From Pseudopithomyces maydicus (lineage: Eukaryota > Ascomycota > Dothideomycetes > Pleosporales > Didymosphaeriaceae): a stretch of DNA of 64,000 nucleotides. Numbering within the stretch: the first letter of the stretch is position 1; each line of letters starts with the position of its first letter. Shown here piece by piece: positions 1 to 11,603 of the stretch. The stretch covers positions 1,240,001 through 1,304,000 of the forward strand of contig JANTUC010000006.1 in the NCBI GenBank assembly GCA_026873275.1. The letters run 5' to 3'. Below the pieces are notes generated by a model that did no database searches, was not told the DNA's origin, and was given only the letters and a program-made list of their open reading frames with translations. A program made the position numbers and the translations under genes.

Positions 1-836
1 GTATTACCCTGACGATAAGGCTGGAATTGTGAGTTTCCCCCATGCGCAAAACGTCTGGTTGGTGCAGTCCGTTCCTCTGGGGCAACACCAGGCATCTTTG
101 AAAGCATTAGCTATGACATGGAAAGCACTGACTTTCCATCCAGATCATGACCGCTGAGCTCACGAGCCTTGGACTGATCGACATGTGGTTGATGTTCTTG
201 TTCTACGATGGCCCCACACCACCTGCAGGCGTGTTTGACAACTTCACGGCAATAAGCCATGTATCGGATGACACCAAGTCGCGCAGCTATACCGACCTGT
301 TGACCCACAACAACTTTGGTGTGATCAAGACAGAGATTTATACTATCGCGACTGAGACAATCCCGTTGCCGAGTGCTGATGTGGGTGTCGATTTCTTGGG
401 CGACCTTTACAACAACTGGAGAAATACGACCGAGTCTGTCATCGATGCTGCTGGACTCATCGGATCGGTCGCGTTCCAGCCGATTCCGAAACGACTGGCG
501 CGCAAGGCAAAGGAAGCAGGCGGTGACATGCTCGATCTGGACGATGACATTGACCGTATTGTCTTGGAGTTTGACTTTTCGTGGCTGTCGACACTGGACA
601 ACGAGCGCATGGATGCTGCGACGCAGAAGTTGTACAATGGGTCCAAGAGCCTGGTGGATAAGTATACAACGGAAGGTAAGCTGCCCGAAGCATACCTGCC
701 GCTTTTTGCAAACGATGCCTATTATCGGCAGGACTATTTTGGCCGGCTACGGACTGCGGATTTTGCGCGTCGCGTACGCGACCAGTACGATCCGACTGGG
801 TTCTTTGCGAACCGAACAGGTGGTTGGAAGATGTGA
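1..836 (+). CDS. FAD-linked oxidoreductase (BBE-type C-terminus), 5' partial
   Basis: The 3' end of a gene that begins outside the window. A short exon (frame starting at base 2, ending at 28) joins a long exon (144-836). The 115-nt intron at 29-143 has a GTGAGT donor, a CTGAC branch-like site about 10 nt before the end, and a CAG acceptor; it removes stops in the downstream frame. The C-terminus, DQYDPTGFFANRTGGWKM, fits the berberine-bridge-like tail of fungal FAD/FMN-linked oxidases (PCMH-fold flavoproteins), where a D-P-x-G-x-F segment near the end is typical. Such enzymes oxidise alcohols, sugars or secondary-metabolite intermediates and are often secreted. The FAD-binding half is not in the window, so substrate and localisation cannot be judged. 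Confidence 0.72.
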
Positions 837-2086
837 AGGCGCAAGTCGTCAGGCAAGCGAACGCCTGCCGATCCGTAGTAATAACCATAATTATGTCTCA
901 GCATGCGTCTTTTATCGATTGTGAGGGCTCGGGTGCCGACAGCGAGGCTTGACTCCCGCGTGAATGAGGCTATGCTGTGGCCGCTTTGGCGAGGTTGCGT
1001 GAACGGCTGGGTGAGATTGGGTACCTGGGATGACGGCTCGCTGGCTCGGATAGGCCCGTAGTGGGTACATACATGGGAGGCTTAGAATAGCGACTGCGTG
1101 CAAGCAAGCAAGCAGCCAGCAAGCCGTGGGTGAATTGGATGGATCGTGGATGCAGCACTCTTGCCGTTGCTTGCGGCTTGGCCCACACCAGGTGCCGTCG
1201 ACGGGCTCGACGGCGCAGACTCGGACGAGATCGCGGTGGAGCAGTGTACCTTGGGCGTCTCCCCATCTCCAGCTGTCTGCCCGCTGAGCGCTTCCTATGG
1301 CGATGTGGTTGGAAAGCACGTGCGGCGCGACCCCGTAGACGACCGCGCCGTCTCCACAACCCGTCGACGATCGGTTTCGAAACAGCCGCTCCACCGTCGC
1401 CCTGCGCTTAGCAACTATCAGCAAGGCGACGAGGCAACCGGCCCATTTGTGTCGCTGCAAGGGAGCGGGCATCTCCCTCTGACTCCCCCCGTCCCCCCTC
1501 GTGCCTCTTTGCTTCCTGTTCCTGTGGACGGCTCACCATGTGCATGCTCTTCCAGGCCCGGGTGCTTACGACGGACGCCAAAGGCTCGCTGCTGCAGGTC
1601 CGCGATGCTCAGCCCTACCGAATATTGGACCATCCCCTGTCCTGGCTGCCAGGCTCGTCTCTAGCGATCCTATCATGGCTGGGTGCGACTAAGCGCCCAC
1701 CACCCTCACGCTGCACTTGCTGCGCAAAATTAGAATAGGTGCGCCAGCCGCAGAAGAAAATATCCTCAAACAGGCGCTTCTCGTCTCCCCGGAAAGCTCC
1801 CTTGTTCCGGATAGGGAACGGCTCAGACGCCCTGGCGACCATCTTTTGGGCCTCTCCACGCCCTTTGGGAGAAGCGCCAGTGCCATGACCGCAGTTTCAC
1901 CAAGTCATCTGGCGATTACTCTAACAGATCCCTGTGTCAGATAATTCTCCGGGCGGCCTGTGTGGCCTTGTTCAGATGGACACAAACGGCTGCGGCTCTG
2001 ATATAAAGTCGTGCCATGGCCTTAGCTTGGGGGCTCTTCAGACACCCAACAACACCATCCACGAAAGCTCCTATTCCTTCGTTTCT
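837..2086. other. Intergenic, no supported gene
   Basis: Open frames occur on both strands here, but they overlap one another, are low-complexity (Arg/Ser/Pro-rich) and match no family I recognise. A TATA-like TATAAAG lies at about 2000, upstream of the Myb-like gene. I see no RNA gene or mobile element. Confidence 0.5.
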
Positions 2087-2258
2087 TTGCTGTCTCGTCC
2101 CTCTCCTACCTTTCGTTCCAGCATCCTCACTTTCGTTGCCATACCTCTAATCCTAATACACCTCTCCTCTCGCTCTCCTGTCTGTCAACCACCATTTCAC
2201 GCCCTCTCTCTCGCTCCATCTCTCCATCTTGTCCTCTCTCTCCTATTTGTCCTTCTCC
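2087..2258 (+). promoter_or_regulatory. Pyrimidine-rich leader/promoter tract
   Basis: A dense run of CTCTCTC and TCCTCTC motifs lies directly upstream of the first ATG of the Myb-like gene. CT-rich tracts just before start codons are common around fungal transcription start sites. It probably marks the transcription start and 5' UTR of that gene; no specific factor site can be assigned. Confidence 0.45.
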
Positions 2259-3033
2259 ATGATTGCCAGCATGCCCAAAGCAGACAGAGTCTCTTCTATT
2301 CACCGCAATTCCGTCTCCACTGCATCGGCTGCGGGAGGCGGAGCGCGGAGTTCTACGTGGTCTCAGCAAGACGACGATCTCTTGATCAAGTCGCGTGCTC
2401 AAGGGTTGAACTGGAACCAGATAGCTCCCAAACACTTCCCGTCCAAGTCTGCCAATGCCTGCCGCAAGAGACATGAGCGTTTGATGGAGAAGCAGAATGC
2501 TGAGCAGTGGGACGGCGTGAGGCTGGATGTCCTTGCCGAGGCCTACATGCAGGTTCGTAGTGAAATGTGGCGCATCTTGGGTGCAAAAGTTGGCGAGAAA
2601 TGGCAGCTCGTTGAACAAAAGGTGTGTCAAACATGCCTGAACCTGCAAACGGGTTCGAACTTTTGGCCTTGCATCGTACTGATCAGCTCCATAGTGCATG
2701 GAGAAGGGGCTGAAGAACCTCACGCAAGCGCACCGCCAGGCACAAAGAAAACAGGGTACATACGAGATCAACGAAGACAGCGGAGTGGGCATTTCTGACC
2801 TGGAGGAAGACCTCAACGAGAACCCTTCGCCAGTGTTGACGGACGCTTCGAGCCAGATGCCCATGGCCTACCCACAAGCCAGCGGCTTCCAGCAGACGCG
2901 CGTGCCGTCGATCCACTCGATTCTCCAGCACCATCCCCAGCCTGCGATGATGCAGTCGCAGCCCATGGCACAGCAAGCCATGAATCACCAGTCTATGCAG
3001 CAGTACACGTCGGCCTATGTGCCACACAACTAA
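2259..3033 (+). CDS. Myb/SANT-like DNA-binding protein
   Basis: Two exons, 2259-2621 and 2695-3033, split by a 73-nt intron (GTGTGT...TAG), give about 233 aa. Residues about 32-80 form one Myb/SANT repeat: S-T-W-S-x2-D-D-x-L-L near the start, then a Q-G-L-N-W-N-Q-I-A segment and an A-C-R-K-R-H-E-R-L recognition helix. The C-terminal half is Gln/Met/Pro-rich (MMQSQPMAQQAMNHQSMQQ) with an acidic patch, a usual transcription-factor activation-region look. The ATG at 2259 opens the frame; 2271 is an equally usable second ATG and the upstream in-frame start is TTG. A single Myb repeat with an SxSANAC-type helix suggests sequence-specific binding in the nucleus. Targets are unknown. Confidence 0.8.
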
Positions 3034-4172
3034 CTAGGCGCACTTGTCCACATTTTTGTTCTCGGACGAGTCCGCCAGGCGGGATTTCTCAACTTCTTTC
3101 TAATTTCCTTCTTCTTTTCTTTCCATTGGCCTCGGCTGTCTTTTCAATTTCCAACCATCCCTGACGACCCTCACGATTGCCTGCTGTCATTTCTGGATCT
3201 CTTTTTATTCTATACCAATACCCCTCACGCTCCTTGAAGGGACGGAATTAGCCAGCACAATGGCAAACTGGGAAACACTCTCAGTTAGTGCACATGCACC
3301 TGGACTCGGGGCTAGGTTTTCTCTGTTTTTTTTTTCTTTTCTTTATTTATTTATTTCCTAGCTCTACTTCTACATTTCATTTTCATCGTCTCCTTTTTAT
3401 TGTAATCGGGCAGGGATTTCTTTCAGCGGACACTCGCTTCACGAATAAGACGACAGCATTGGGAAGGGGCATACATGGCGTCTCGCATCACTATCGTTAA
3501 GAGATATGGCATGGGGCGGACGGGGGATAGATTTCCTGTATCTACGTTTCCTCGCTTTCCTTTTAGTCTCACTTGTCTCTTTGGGTGCGAGTTTTTCAAT
3601 TACTCTTTTTCGTTTATTTCCTTGCCTGCATTGGAGAGGACGTGTGTGAGCATTTGCGACATGACTGATTTGACGAGATACCCATACGATATGAATAGAA
3701 CGGAGCAGAATGAGAGCGCGTACAGTGACAACCTTTGGCCACAGCTCCGTGTCCTGAAGCGTCCAGCGTGAAGCGTGCACGAACCGGTCAGAGCCGGTCA
3801 GAGCCTTTGCATGTCCCCGTCGTCGTCGTCCCACGGCCGCCAAAATCGATAAAGGCGTGCATCGACGTGGGCCATGGCACGGATGTGAGTGCGCACCCCG
3901 CGCTAAAAATAGCGGCATGACACCGTCTGGGAGTGAATGGCACCAGGCCCGGCACCAGGCCAGCACCCGGCCAGCACCCACCCCCACTGTCCGCTGCACA
4001 CTACCGTCGCCCGGCTAGGCCGCTTTCCGCATCGATGACCTAACCGTTGCACTTTGCGGATGCTTCGCCCCGTCGCGCCCGTGCCTGCGGCTGCAAGTCT
4101 GCAAGCCTGCGAGGGACTGTCCCTGGGCATGGAAGAAGGACAGCTGCACGAGCTGCACGAGCTGCACGAGCA
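3034..4172. other. Intergenic, 3' UTR and T-rich tract
   Basis: The first part is T-rich (long TTTTTTTT/TTTCTTTT runs at about 3328-3410), consistent with the 3' UTR of the Myb-like gene. The last 150 bases hold a GAGCTGCAC direct repeat (about 4140-4170) just before the sirtuin. No gene is supported. Confidence 0.45.
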
Positions 4173-5339
4173 ATGCCCCCGTTCGTGCCCCTCTTCTGCG
4201 CATCCCGTACACGAACCCGCTGCCGGCGCCGCGCATCATCCCGCCGGGCGCCCGCACTGCCTCGGGCGCTGTCGCTGCTCTCGTCGACTTCCTGGCCCGG
4301 CCATTGCATCGTGAGAGCGCGCCCGCCCTGCTGCTCACCGGCGCCGGCATCAGCGTCGCCTCGGGCCTGGCCGACTACCGCGGGACCAAGGGCACCTACA
4401 CCCTGAACAAGACGTACCGGCCCATCTACTACAATGAGTTCTGCGAGAACCACGAGATGCGCAAGCGGTACTGGGCCCGGAGCTTCCTGGGCTGGACCAA
4501 CATGCGCAAGGCGAGGCCAAACCCAGGACACGCTGCCGTCGCAAGGCTCGGGGAGCTGGGCATTGTGCGCTCTGTCATCACCCAGAGTACGCCCGCCTGT
4601 CCTCCCTCCATCCACGCCCACCGCCTTGCTGACCAGCCCAGACGTCGACAGCTTCCACCCGCAAGCCCACCCCGCCCTCCCCACCATCGAGCTGCACGGC
4701 TACCTCCGCACCCTCACCTGCCTCACCTGCAAGAGCTCGTACGACAGGAACACCTTCCAGTCCGACCTCGCCCGCTTGAACCCGCCATGGGCCGCCTTCC
4801 TGCAAGAGATGCTCGCCACCGGCGCTCTCGACACTGAGAACCCCGACGAGCGGCGCCAGCGCGGCCTCAAGTCCAACCCGGACGGCGACGTCGATATCCC
4901 GGGCGCGCCCTACACCACCTTTCGATATCCAGCTTGCCCGACCTGTCTGTCTCGCCACGAGCCGGGCGTGGGCGTCGACCAAGATGGCGCGTGGAAAGCG
5001 GGCAGCACCGGGGGCGTGCTCAAGCCCAGCGTCGTCATGTTTGGCGAGAGCATCCCGCCAGAGAGGAAGAGGGCCGCAGAGCAGGCAGTCGAGGACGCGT
5101 CACGGATCCTGGTCGTGGGTAGTAGCCTGGCCACTTACTCCGCATGGCGTCTGGTCAAGCATGCGAAAGAGCTGGGTATGCCCATTGGCATCTTGAACAT
5201 CGGAGGGGTGCGCGGTGAAGACACCTTCTTCACCAATGTCCCCGAGAGTAACACCGGTAGGCATGCCGTGCGATGTAGCGAGAGTGCCGACACAGTCTTG
5301 CCCGACGTAGTAAAGGTGCTCGAAGGCGCGAGGGTATAG
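4173..5339 (+). CDS. Class II (SIRT4-like) NAD-dependent deacylase, sirtuin
   Basis: Exon 1 ends at 4586 and exon 2 runs 4642-5339. The 55-nt intron splits the invariant Asn codon of the TQN-VD motif, and splicing restores it. Visible motifs are the NAD-binding GAGISVASGLADYRG, the catalytic His in ELHGYL, two zinc pairs (CLTC and CPTC), and the C-terminal GSSLATYSA nucleotide-binding loop. The overall order matches mitochondrial SIRT4-type sirtuins, which remove acyl groups from lysines using NAD+. The coding frame clearly extends upstream of 4304 (RIPYTNPLPAPRIIPPGA). No ATG lies in that frame. The ATG at 4173 is in the frame that would connect if one C were missing from the C5 run at 4176-4180, giving about 370 aa. 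An unseen upstream intron is the alternative. Confidence 0.85.
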
Positions 5340-6445
5340 TCGTGCCTTGCCCTTCTGGGCTTCGCAAACCGGCACTTCCAAAGTGCTGTGGATCCACCGG
5401 CTACAATACCTGCAATTAAGGTTGCACGTGCATGTAAGATAGGGATTGACATTGCCCCGGCCCTCGTTGGCGCCGTTCGATTGCGCGTTGCCGTTGTGGA
5501 GATTGGTGTACAAATTCCTGACCTCATCGCTTGGACAACTCATCTCGGTAACGGAGGGCGCGTCGATCCAATACAGGATGCATGGATGGAGGTGCCTAGG
5601 TAGCCGAACAATCATGTGCCAGAGCGCTCTATCCGAGTATTTCTCTTTTGGCTCCGCCATCCGCCAATACTGCGTACTGACCGTGGGTCCATGTGTGAGA
5701 TACGCATCGTGGATGGTGCCCTGACTACATACATACAATGGAGCAAACGTTGAAAAGATGGTGTCGTGTGTGGCTGCTCAAGGGCTCGCGTGCACTCTCC
5801 TGATCGTCAGGAACAACAACAATCCTCGTGCTTAGATCTCCATCCCACTTTGCATACCCCCTGCGCAATAACATTGGCATCTTCCAGTCCTTGTGACCCC
5901 CCGCATGACGAACCTGGCGACTGACGACCAGACCGACATTTGATCCGAGGCAGCTTGCCCAGGTACCGCCCTTGCCCCCGCATGAACCGAGCCGTCACCC
6001 CGGCCCGTGTTTATGCATCACCAAACAAGAATATCGCACCAACCAAACGGGAAAATTCGAACTCGCTGCGACAGTCACATCCCTCGGATTCCTGAGAGAT
6101 GCTACCAGCAACCGAAGTCGCGAGTTGACGGCCCTGCCTTCCAGCACTCACGCCCCCGTGAACCCTTTCAAACGTAGCTACCACATTTCACTAGCATTCT
6201 CATGCGGCCTTCTTGCTCAGACCAAGATCGTTTCTGGGCTCAGCGCCCAGCACCTCGCGTCTATCAACTTACAAAACAATGTTAGCGTAGCAGCCTCGTT
6301 CCCAGAAGCGTTATACTCCGTTCTTAGTACTACCATGGGTATTCGTATAAGTAACTTGCTTTCTCCGTTTACCATTATCTGCAGGCAGCCACACGCCTCC
6401 TACCCGCTCGTAGTTCCTCTGGTGTCAGAGCCTAATTGCGTCACC
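5340..6445. other. Intergenic/promoter of the GH3 gene
   Basis: The reading frame of the glucosidase stays open upstream of its ATG for about 470 bases, but that segment has no family similarity I recognise and starts only with TTG. I treat it as promoter and 5' UTR. Nothing else is evident. Confidence 0.45.
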
Positions 6446-9060
6446 ATGGTTCTTGCAGTCTTGTTGTCGTTGACTTCTTTCGCTGCCGCTGCGGCCATCG
6501 ACAAGCGCGTCGCCGTCCCGCCAGGCTATGTTGCACTCTCGTCGTACCCTGCGCCGCATGGCGGTTGGGTACCTGAATGGGCTGAAAGTTACCGAAAGGC
6601 TGCCGATCTTGTGGCCAATTTGACTCTCGCCGAGAAGACAAATATCACTGCCGGATCTGGCATTTTCATGGGACGGTGCGTGGGAAACACAGGCAGTGCT
6701 CTACGGGTCGGGCTACCTCAATTCTGCCTCCAGGATGGCCCGCTAGGAGTACGCAATACTGATCACAACACGGCATTTCCAGCCGGTATCACCATCGGTG
6801 CTACCTTCGACAAGGATCTCATGCGGCGTCGTGGTGAGGCAATTGGCGAGGAGTTCCGAGGAAAGGGCGTCAATGTCTACCTGGGACCTTCGGTAGGACC
6901 ACTTGGCAGGAAGCCACGGGGAGGAAGAAACTGGGAGGGCTTTGGCTCGGATCCTGTTCTTCAGGCCTACGGCGCTGCTTTGACGGTCGAAGGTGTCCAG
7001 AGTAAGGGCGTCATCGCGACCATCAAGCACTGGATTGCGAATGAACAAGAAATGTACAGAATGTATAGTCTGGTCCAAGAGGGTATCTCTTCCAACCTTG
7101 ATGACAGGACATTGCATGAGCTTTATGCATGGCCTTTCGCAGAGAGTATCCGGTCTGGCGTAGGCTCGGCCATGGTCGCCTACAACGCGGTCAATGGATC
7201 GGCATGCTCGCAGAACAGCTATCTCATCAACACTGTTCTCAAGGATGAGCTTGGTTTCCAAGGCTTTGTCATGTCCGATTGGCTAGCTCAAATCTCAGGT
7301 GTGCCTTCAGCTTTGGCTGGTCTGGACATGTCTATGCCCGGCGACATTCATACTATTCCTTTGGTTACAGCTCAATCGTACTGGATGTATGAATACTCGA
7401 GAGCTATACTTAATGGCTCAATTCCTGTCGACCGGCTGGACGACTCCGTCACCCGCATCCTTGCGGCGTGGTACCAAATGGGCCAAGATAAAAACTACCC
7501 TGAACCCAATTTCTCCGCAAACACACAGGACGCGGAAGGAGATCTGTACCCAGGTGCCTGGCCTAATTCTCCAAAGGGCGTTGTCAACAAGTTTGTGGAC
7601 GTTCAAGGGGATCACGCGGTAGTGGCAAAGGAAGTTGCTCGTGATGCTATTACGCTCCTGAAAAACGTCAATGATACTTTGCCTTTGTCTTTGAGCTCAA
7701 CATTAAAGGTATTTGGAACGGACGCAGAAAAGAATCCTGATGGAATAAACTCCTGTGCCGACCAAGGGTGCAATAAGGGCACGCTCGGCATGGGCTGGGG
7801 TAGCGGTTCTGCTCGCTACCCATATGTTGACTCACCCATCGATGGCCTCAAGTCCCGTGGCGCAAAGTACAGTTTCTTCAACAGCAATTCCTTCCCATCA
7901 AACTCAAATCCTTCGCCGGACGATGTTGCACTTGTTTTTGTGACTGCGGACTCCGGAGAAAACTATATTACCGTCGAAGGAAATCCCGGGGATCGGGACA
8001 GTTCAAAACTCAACTTGTGGCACAACGGCGACAAGCTTGTCAAAGACGTCGCTGCTAAGTACTCCAATGTTGTTGTCGTAGTCCATACTGTGGGTCCGGT
8101 GCTGTTGGAGCAATGGGTCGACCTACCGTCGGTTAAGGCCGTTCTCTTCGCACATTTGCCGGGTCAGGAAGCAGGAGACAGTTTGATGCAAGTGCTATAC
8201 GGCGATGTCTCGCCATCAGGTCATCTACCATACACTGTTCCCAAGTCCGAAGATGACTACCCTAACAGCGTATCTTTGGTTGGCTTCCAACTTGGGCAAC
8301 CCCAAGACACTTTCACCGAGGGTCTGTACGTCGACTATCGGCACTTCAACAAAGAAGGCATTACCCCACGCTATGCTTTCGGTTACGGTCTCAGCTACAC
8401 CAGCTTTTCATTTTCTAATGCGACCATCACGCCCGTGACTGCATTGACCTCTACCCCTCCGGCCCGTCCCGCAAAGGGTGAAACCCCCGCCTACTCGACC
8501 GTTATTCCTCCGGCATCAGAGGCTTACTGGCCAGCCAACTTCAACAAGATCTTCCGCTACAAATACTCCTGGCTTGATAAGTCGGATGCCGACGCCGCTG
8601 CTAAGATCGGTAACTCGACCAAACAGTACCCATACCCCCTGGCTACTCCAACGAGCAGAAGCCCGGTGTCAAAGCTGGAGGGGCCCAAGGTGGTAACCCA
8701 GCGCTCTTCGACGTTGCATATACTGTCTCGGTGACAGTCAAAAACACCGGCAAGGTGGCCGGGAAAGCCGTCGCGCAGCTCTACGTCCAGTACCCCTCTG
8801 GCATTTCCTTCGACACACCAATTATCCAGCTGCGCGACTTTGAAAAGAGCAAAGTACTCGCAGCTGGTGAGAGTCAGGTTCTGCAACTGCGCGTCACGCG
8901 CAAGGACCTCAGCGTTTGGGACGTCGTGAGCCAGAACTGGATCGTTCCGAACGTTGGTGGGGATTATGGAATCTGGATCGGGGAGGCAAGTGATGCGTTG
9001 ACATTGAGGTGCGGGACGCAGGGTAAGACGTGTGCGAGTGGACAGGCAAGCCCGGTCTAG
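6446..9060 (+). CDS. Secreted GH3 beta-glucosidase, with apparent 1-nt frame break
   Basis: The ATG at 6446 sits in a good context (CACCATGG) and opens a signal peptide (MVLAVLLSLTSFAAAAAIDKR, ending at a Lys-Arg site). The GH3 N-terminal barrel follows, with the nucleophile Asp in GFVMSDW (about residue 278), then the GH3 C domain. It hydrolyses terminal beta-glucosyl residues, for example cellobiose, outside the cell. There are no introns. The frame breaks at the C5 run 8635-8639. Before it lies the conserved Y-P-Y-P, after it, one base out of frame, G-Y-S-N-E-Q and the complete fibronectin-III-like domain to 9060. As written, the protein stops at 8734 (762 aa) and loses that domain; a single missing base would give 871 aa. 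No splice pair can restore the frame. A sequencing indel is more likely than a recent pseudogene. Confidence 0.88.
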
Positions 9061-9791
9061 CGGCCTGGGTATACGCTTGTGATGGTTTCCACGTGATTTC
9101 ATTTAGTATGTATATGTTAACTTATAATTATGGATCAAGTAATGTTGAATACAATCATGAGAATTGGTCATTGAGGATTGGAGCGTTGTAGTGTCTTGTG
9201 TCTCATTTTCTTGTGCATCTTTGCTGTATCTTGGAATTTGTCGTGTTTCGATATACTGGAACAGGTGGTGTCGCTATGACCTGTGCATGCTAGAAATGAT
9301 AACGGTGGAGTGGCCGAGGTTGTTTGCATGGCACAGATGTCCGTCGAGGTCTTGGACTGACTCAGCGAGAGGAACATGCATAGGATTGCAGCCCGAGACC
9401 TGCGCAAAGACTATCTCAACAAGTGGGGCTGCAACAGCCGGGAGCGTAAAGATTCTTGCGCGTGATGCAAAGGCTGATTGTGCAAATGGTTGTCTTATGG
9501 ACATCGTTCAGTAGATTTGTAGAGGTAAGCATAGGTGTAAGTATGACCCGAAGGAAGGTGTCAAATGGAATAGAGTAAACACCTTGATCGATATTCATGT
9601 TTTATTCCAATAGACGAAGAAAAGTCTTCAACAGTTGAGCTCAAGATGCTGTACAATCTTGAAGCACAGCGTGTCATGTGAGTGGCTGCTTACCCCTGCT
9701 ATTTTTCGTGGCTGTACTGTATTGCCCCTCATCTGCTTCAGGTGGCCTCCAGTTTCCAGAGTTCCAACGCACACACGCACAATTCCAAGAT
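9061..9791. other. Intergenic
   Basis: AT-rich spacer between the GH3 gene and the HET gene. The HET frame remains open upstream of 9792, but only from a GTG, and with a hydrophobic stretch of no clear meaning. No gene is supported. Confidence 0.45.
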
Positions 9792-11603
9792 ATGTCGAAT
9801 GTTCGAGGTGACTATCATTACATTCCGTTGAAACAAGACCCTTTCGAAATTCGGTTGGTGACTGTTCAGCCTGATGAAGACGATGCTCCGATTCGTATCA
9901 CCATGGGTACTTATAAATTGGCGAAGACGCCACGTTTTTATGCTCTTTCGTACCAGTGGGGCAATATTAATCCATACATATATTCAATAAGGTGCGGCCG
10001 AAGTACACTTGGTATCAGCTCAAACCTCCATTCGTTCCTTTTGGTGTTACGACGCCGTTCAGGGTTGCCACACATCTGGACTGATCAGCTGTGTATAGAT
10101 CAGAGCAGCTTCGAAGAGAAAAGTCAAACAATACGTCTCATGCCTAAAATATATCAAAAATCAAATCGTACTCTATGTTGGCTTGGCTCGGATGACGCTC
10201 TTGTCGTACAACGACTTGTGCAGGACATGTCAGCTCTCGTTCAAAGATATGAGGCAGCGATTACCGAAATGCTTTCTATCACAGATATCTTGCATTCCAG
10301 CTACAAACCCACAGCAGAGGATCTTGGAATTTTTCAAGCAGCGACTACCGCCATAACTACCTCTACCTGGCACGCATTGGACACATTCCTTGACACGACG
10401 TACTTCTCAAGGTACATAGAATTGAAGGTCCTTGATTATAAGAAGAGTCGCTAACTATGATTGAGAACCTGGTTGACACGAGATGTCATTTGCTCCGCGA
10501 ATCCGGTTATATTCACATACGCTTTCGAGATACCATGGGCCCAACTTGCTGCAACACTGCTTGTTTGTACATTCTTGGTACCGGACCAATTGATACATTC
10601 TCCAGGGTTGTTGTTCGTTTTGTATTGTGAAGCAATGCACCGCCAGTACAAAAAATCTCAACTCACGGTACCTGATATTCTTCTGGCTTTGCGTAATGTC
10701 CAGCATGATTCAGTTATGGAAACAGACCGTTCTAATGTCGCGTACTCCATACTCAACATAAATCCTGGTAGCACTTCATTGGTCGATATTGAGTATAGTC
10801 AGGCTTCATCAGACGTAAATGACTTCACTGGTCAGCCTCTAAGCCTTTCGCTACCCGAAAGAACCCTTCGCAAGTCTGAAAGAATGCCTTCCTGGAGCGC
10901 GGACTGGTCTGTTTTCTCAGGTCGATTCCTCCTCAACCACCCTGCGAGTAGATTCACTGCGTCATGGGTAGCAAACTCATGGTTACTTTCTTGCGATCAG
11001 ATCAGGAATTTTGTTTGCATGGGTTTTGTGTCTGAAACAATTAGTGAGCTGAGTGACTATCTACCCTCACGGCGTGCCTGTGACCACTACTTCGCCAGCG
11101 GAGATAACTCATATTTTTTCAATACATGGCTGGATTTTGCGAAAGATTTGTCACTCTCTAAACGGAAAGAAGAGGAAATACTGCTCGATTTTGCGAACAC
11201 GATTCAAGCAAAAGGTTGCAATCACATGTGGGAAAAATCAGAGGAGAGCGAAGAGGCTCGCTTGCAACAGATAAAAGGGTTCCTCGACTTCCTCGAGAAC
11301 CCTGATGCGACTGAAAGCCGGTCTATTCAGCTATTCTACGCTTCTTGCCTTCCTTCTCATGACAGAAGATTCGGCATCACCAAAGGCAAGCGTTTCTGCC
11401 TCGTTCCGAGAGCCACAAAGCGTGGCGATCTCGTATGTATTCTCCATGGATCCCGGGTTCCACATGTTTTCCGTCCACTCAATGGCCAAGAAGGAGAAAC
11501 GTTGTATGAGAACATAGGCGAATGTTACGTCAACGGTATGATGTTTGGTGAAATGGAAGCCTCTGTCAATCTTCTTGAAGAGAGGGTCTTCAATTTGTGT
11601 TAG
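9792..11603 (+). CDS. Heterokaryon-incompatibility (HET) domain protein
   Basis: Two exons, 9792-10411 and 10466-11603, give 585 aa. The 54-nt intron has a GTACAT donor, a CTAAC branch and a GAG acceptor, and it removes an in-frame stop. The three HET blocks are in order: YALSYQWG (about 50-57), HIWTDQLCIDQ (about 94-104), and FSRTWLTRDV (about 206-214), the last rebuilt by the splice. HET domains (related to TIR) trigger programmed cell death when filamentous fungi of different genotype fuse. The C-terminal 350 residues match nothing I recognise. The stop codon overlaps the stop of the NACHT gene on the other strand by two bases, so the two transcripts must overlap in their 3' ends. I infer a functional pairing from position only. 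Confidence 0.86.

Noticed and set aside
1146..1664. 172-aa frame
   Set aside because: Overlaps other long frames on both strands, low-complexity, no known domain.
2640..2670. Possible tRNA T-arm (GGTTCGAA)
   Set aside because: Falls in the Myb intron with no acceptor stem or A box nearby.
5972..6445. N-terminal extension of the GH3 enzyme
   Set aside because: The frame is open but starts at TTG and lacks family similarity; the ATG at 6446 opens a clean signal peptide.
8600..8735. An intron to explain the GH3 frame change
   Set aside because: GTAACT at 8610 with acceptors at 8655 or 8658 gives the wrong frame; other sites are too close or lack GT-AG.
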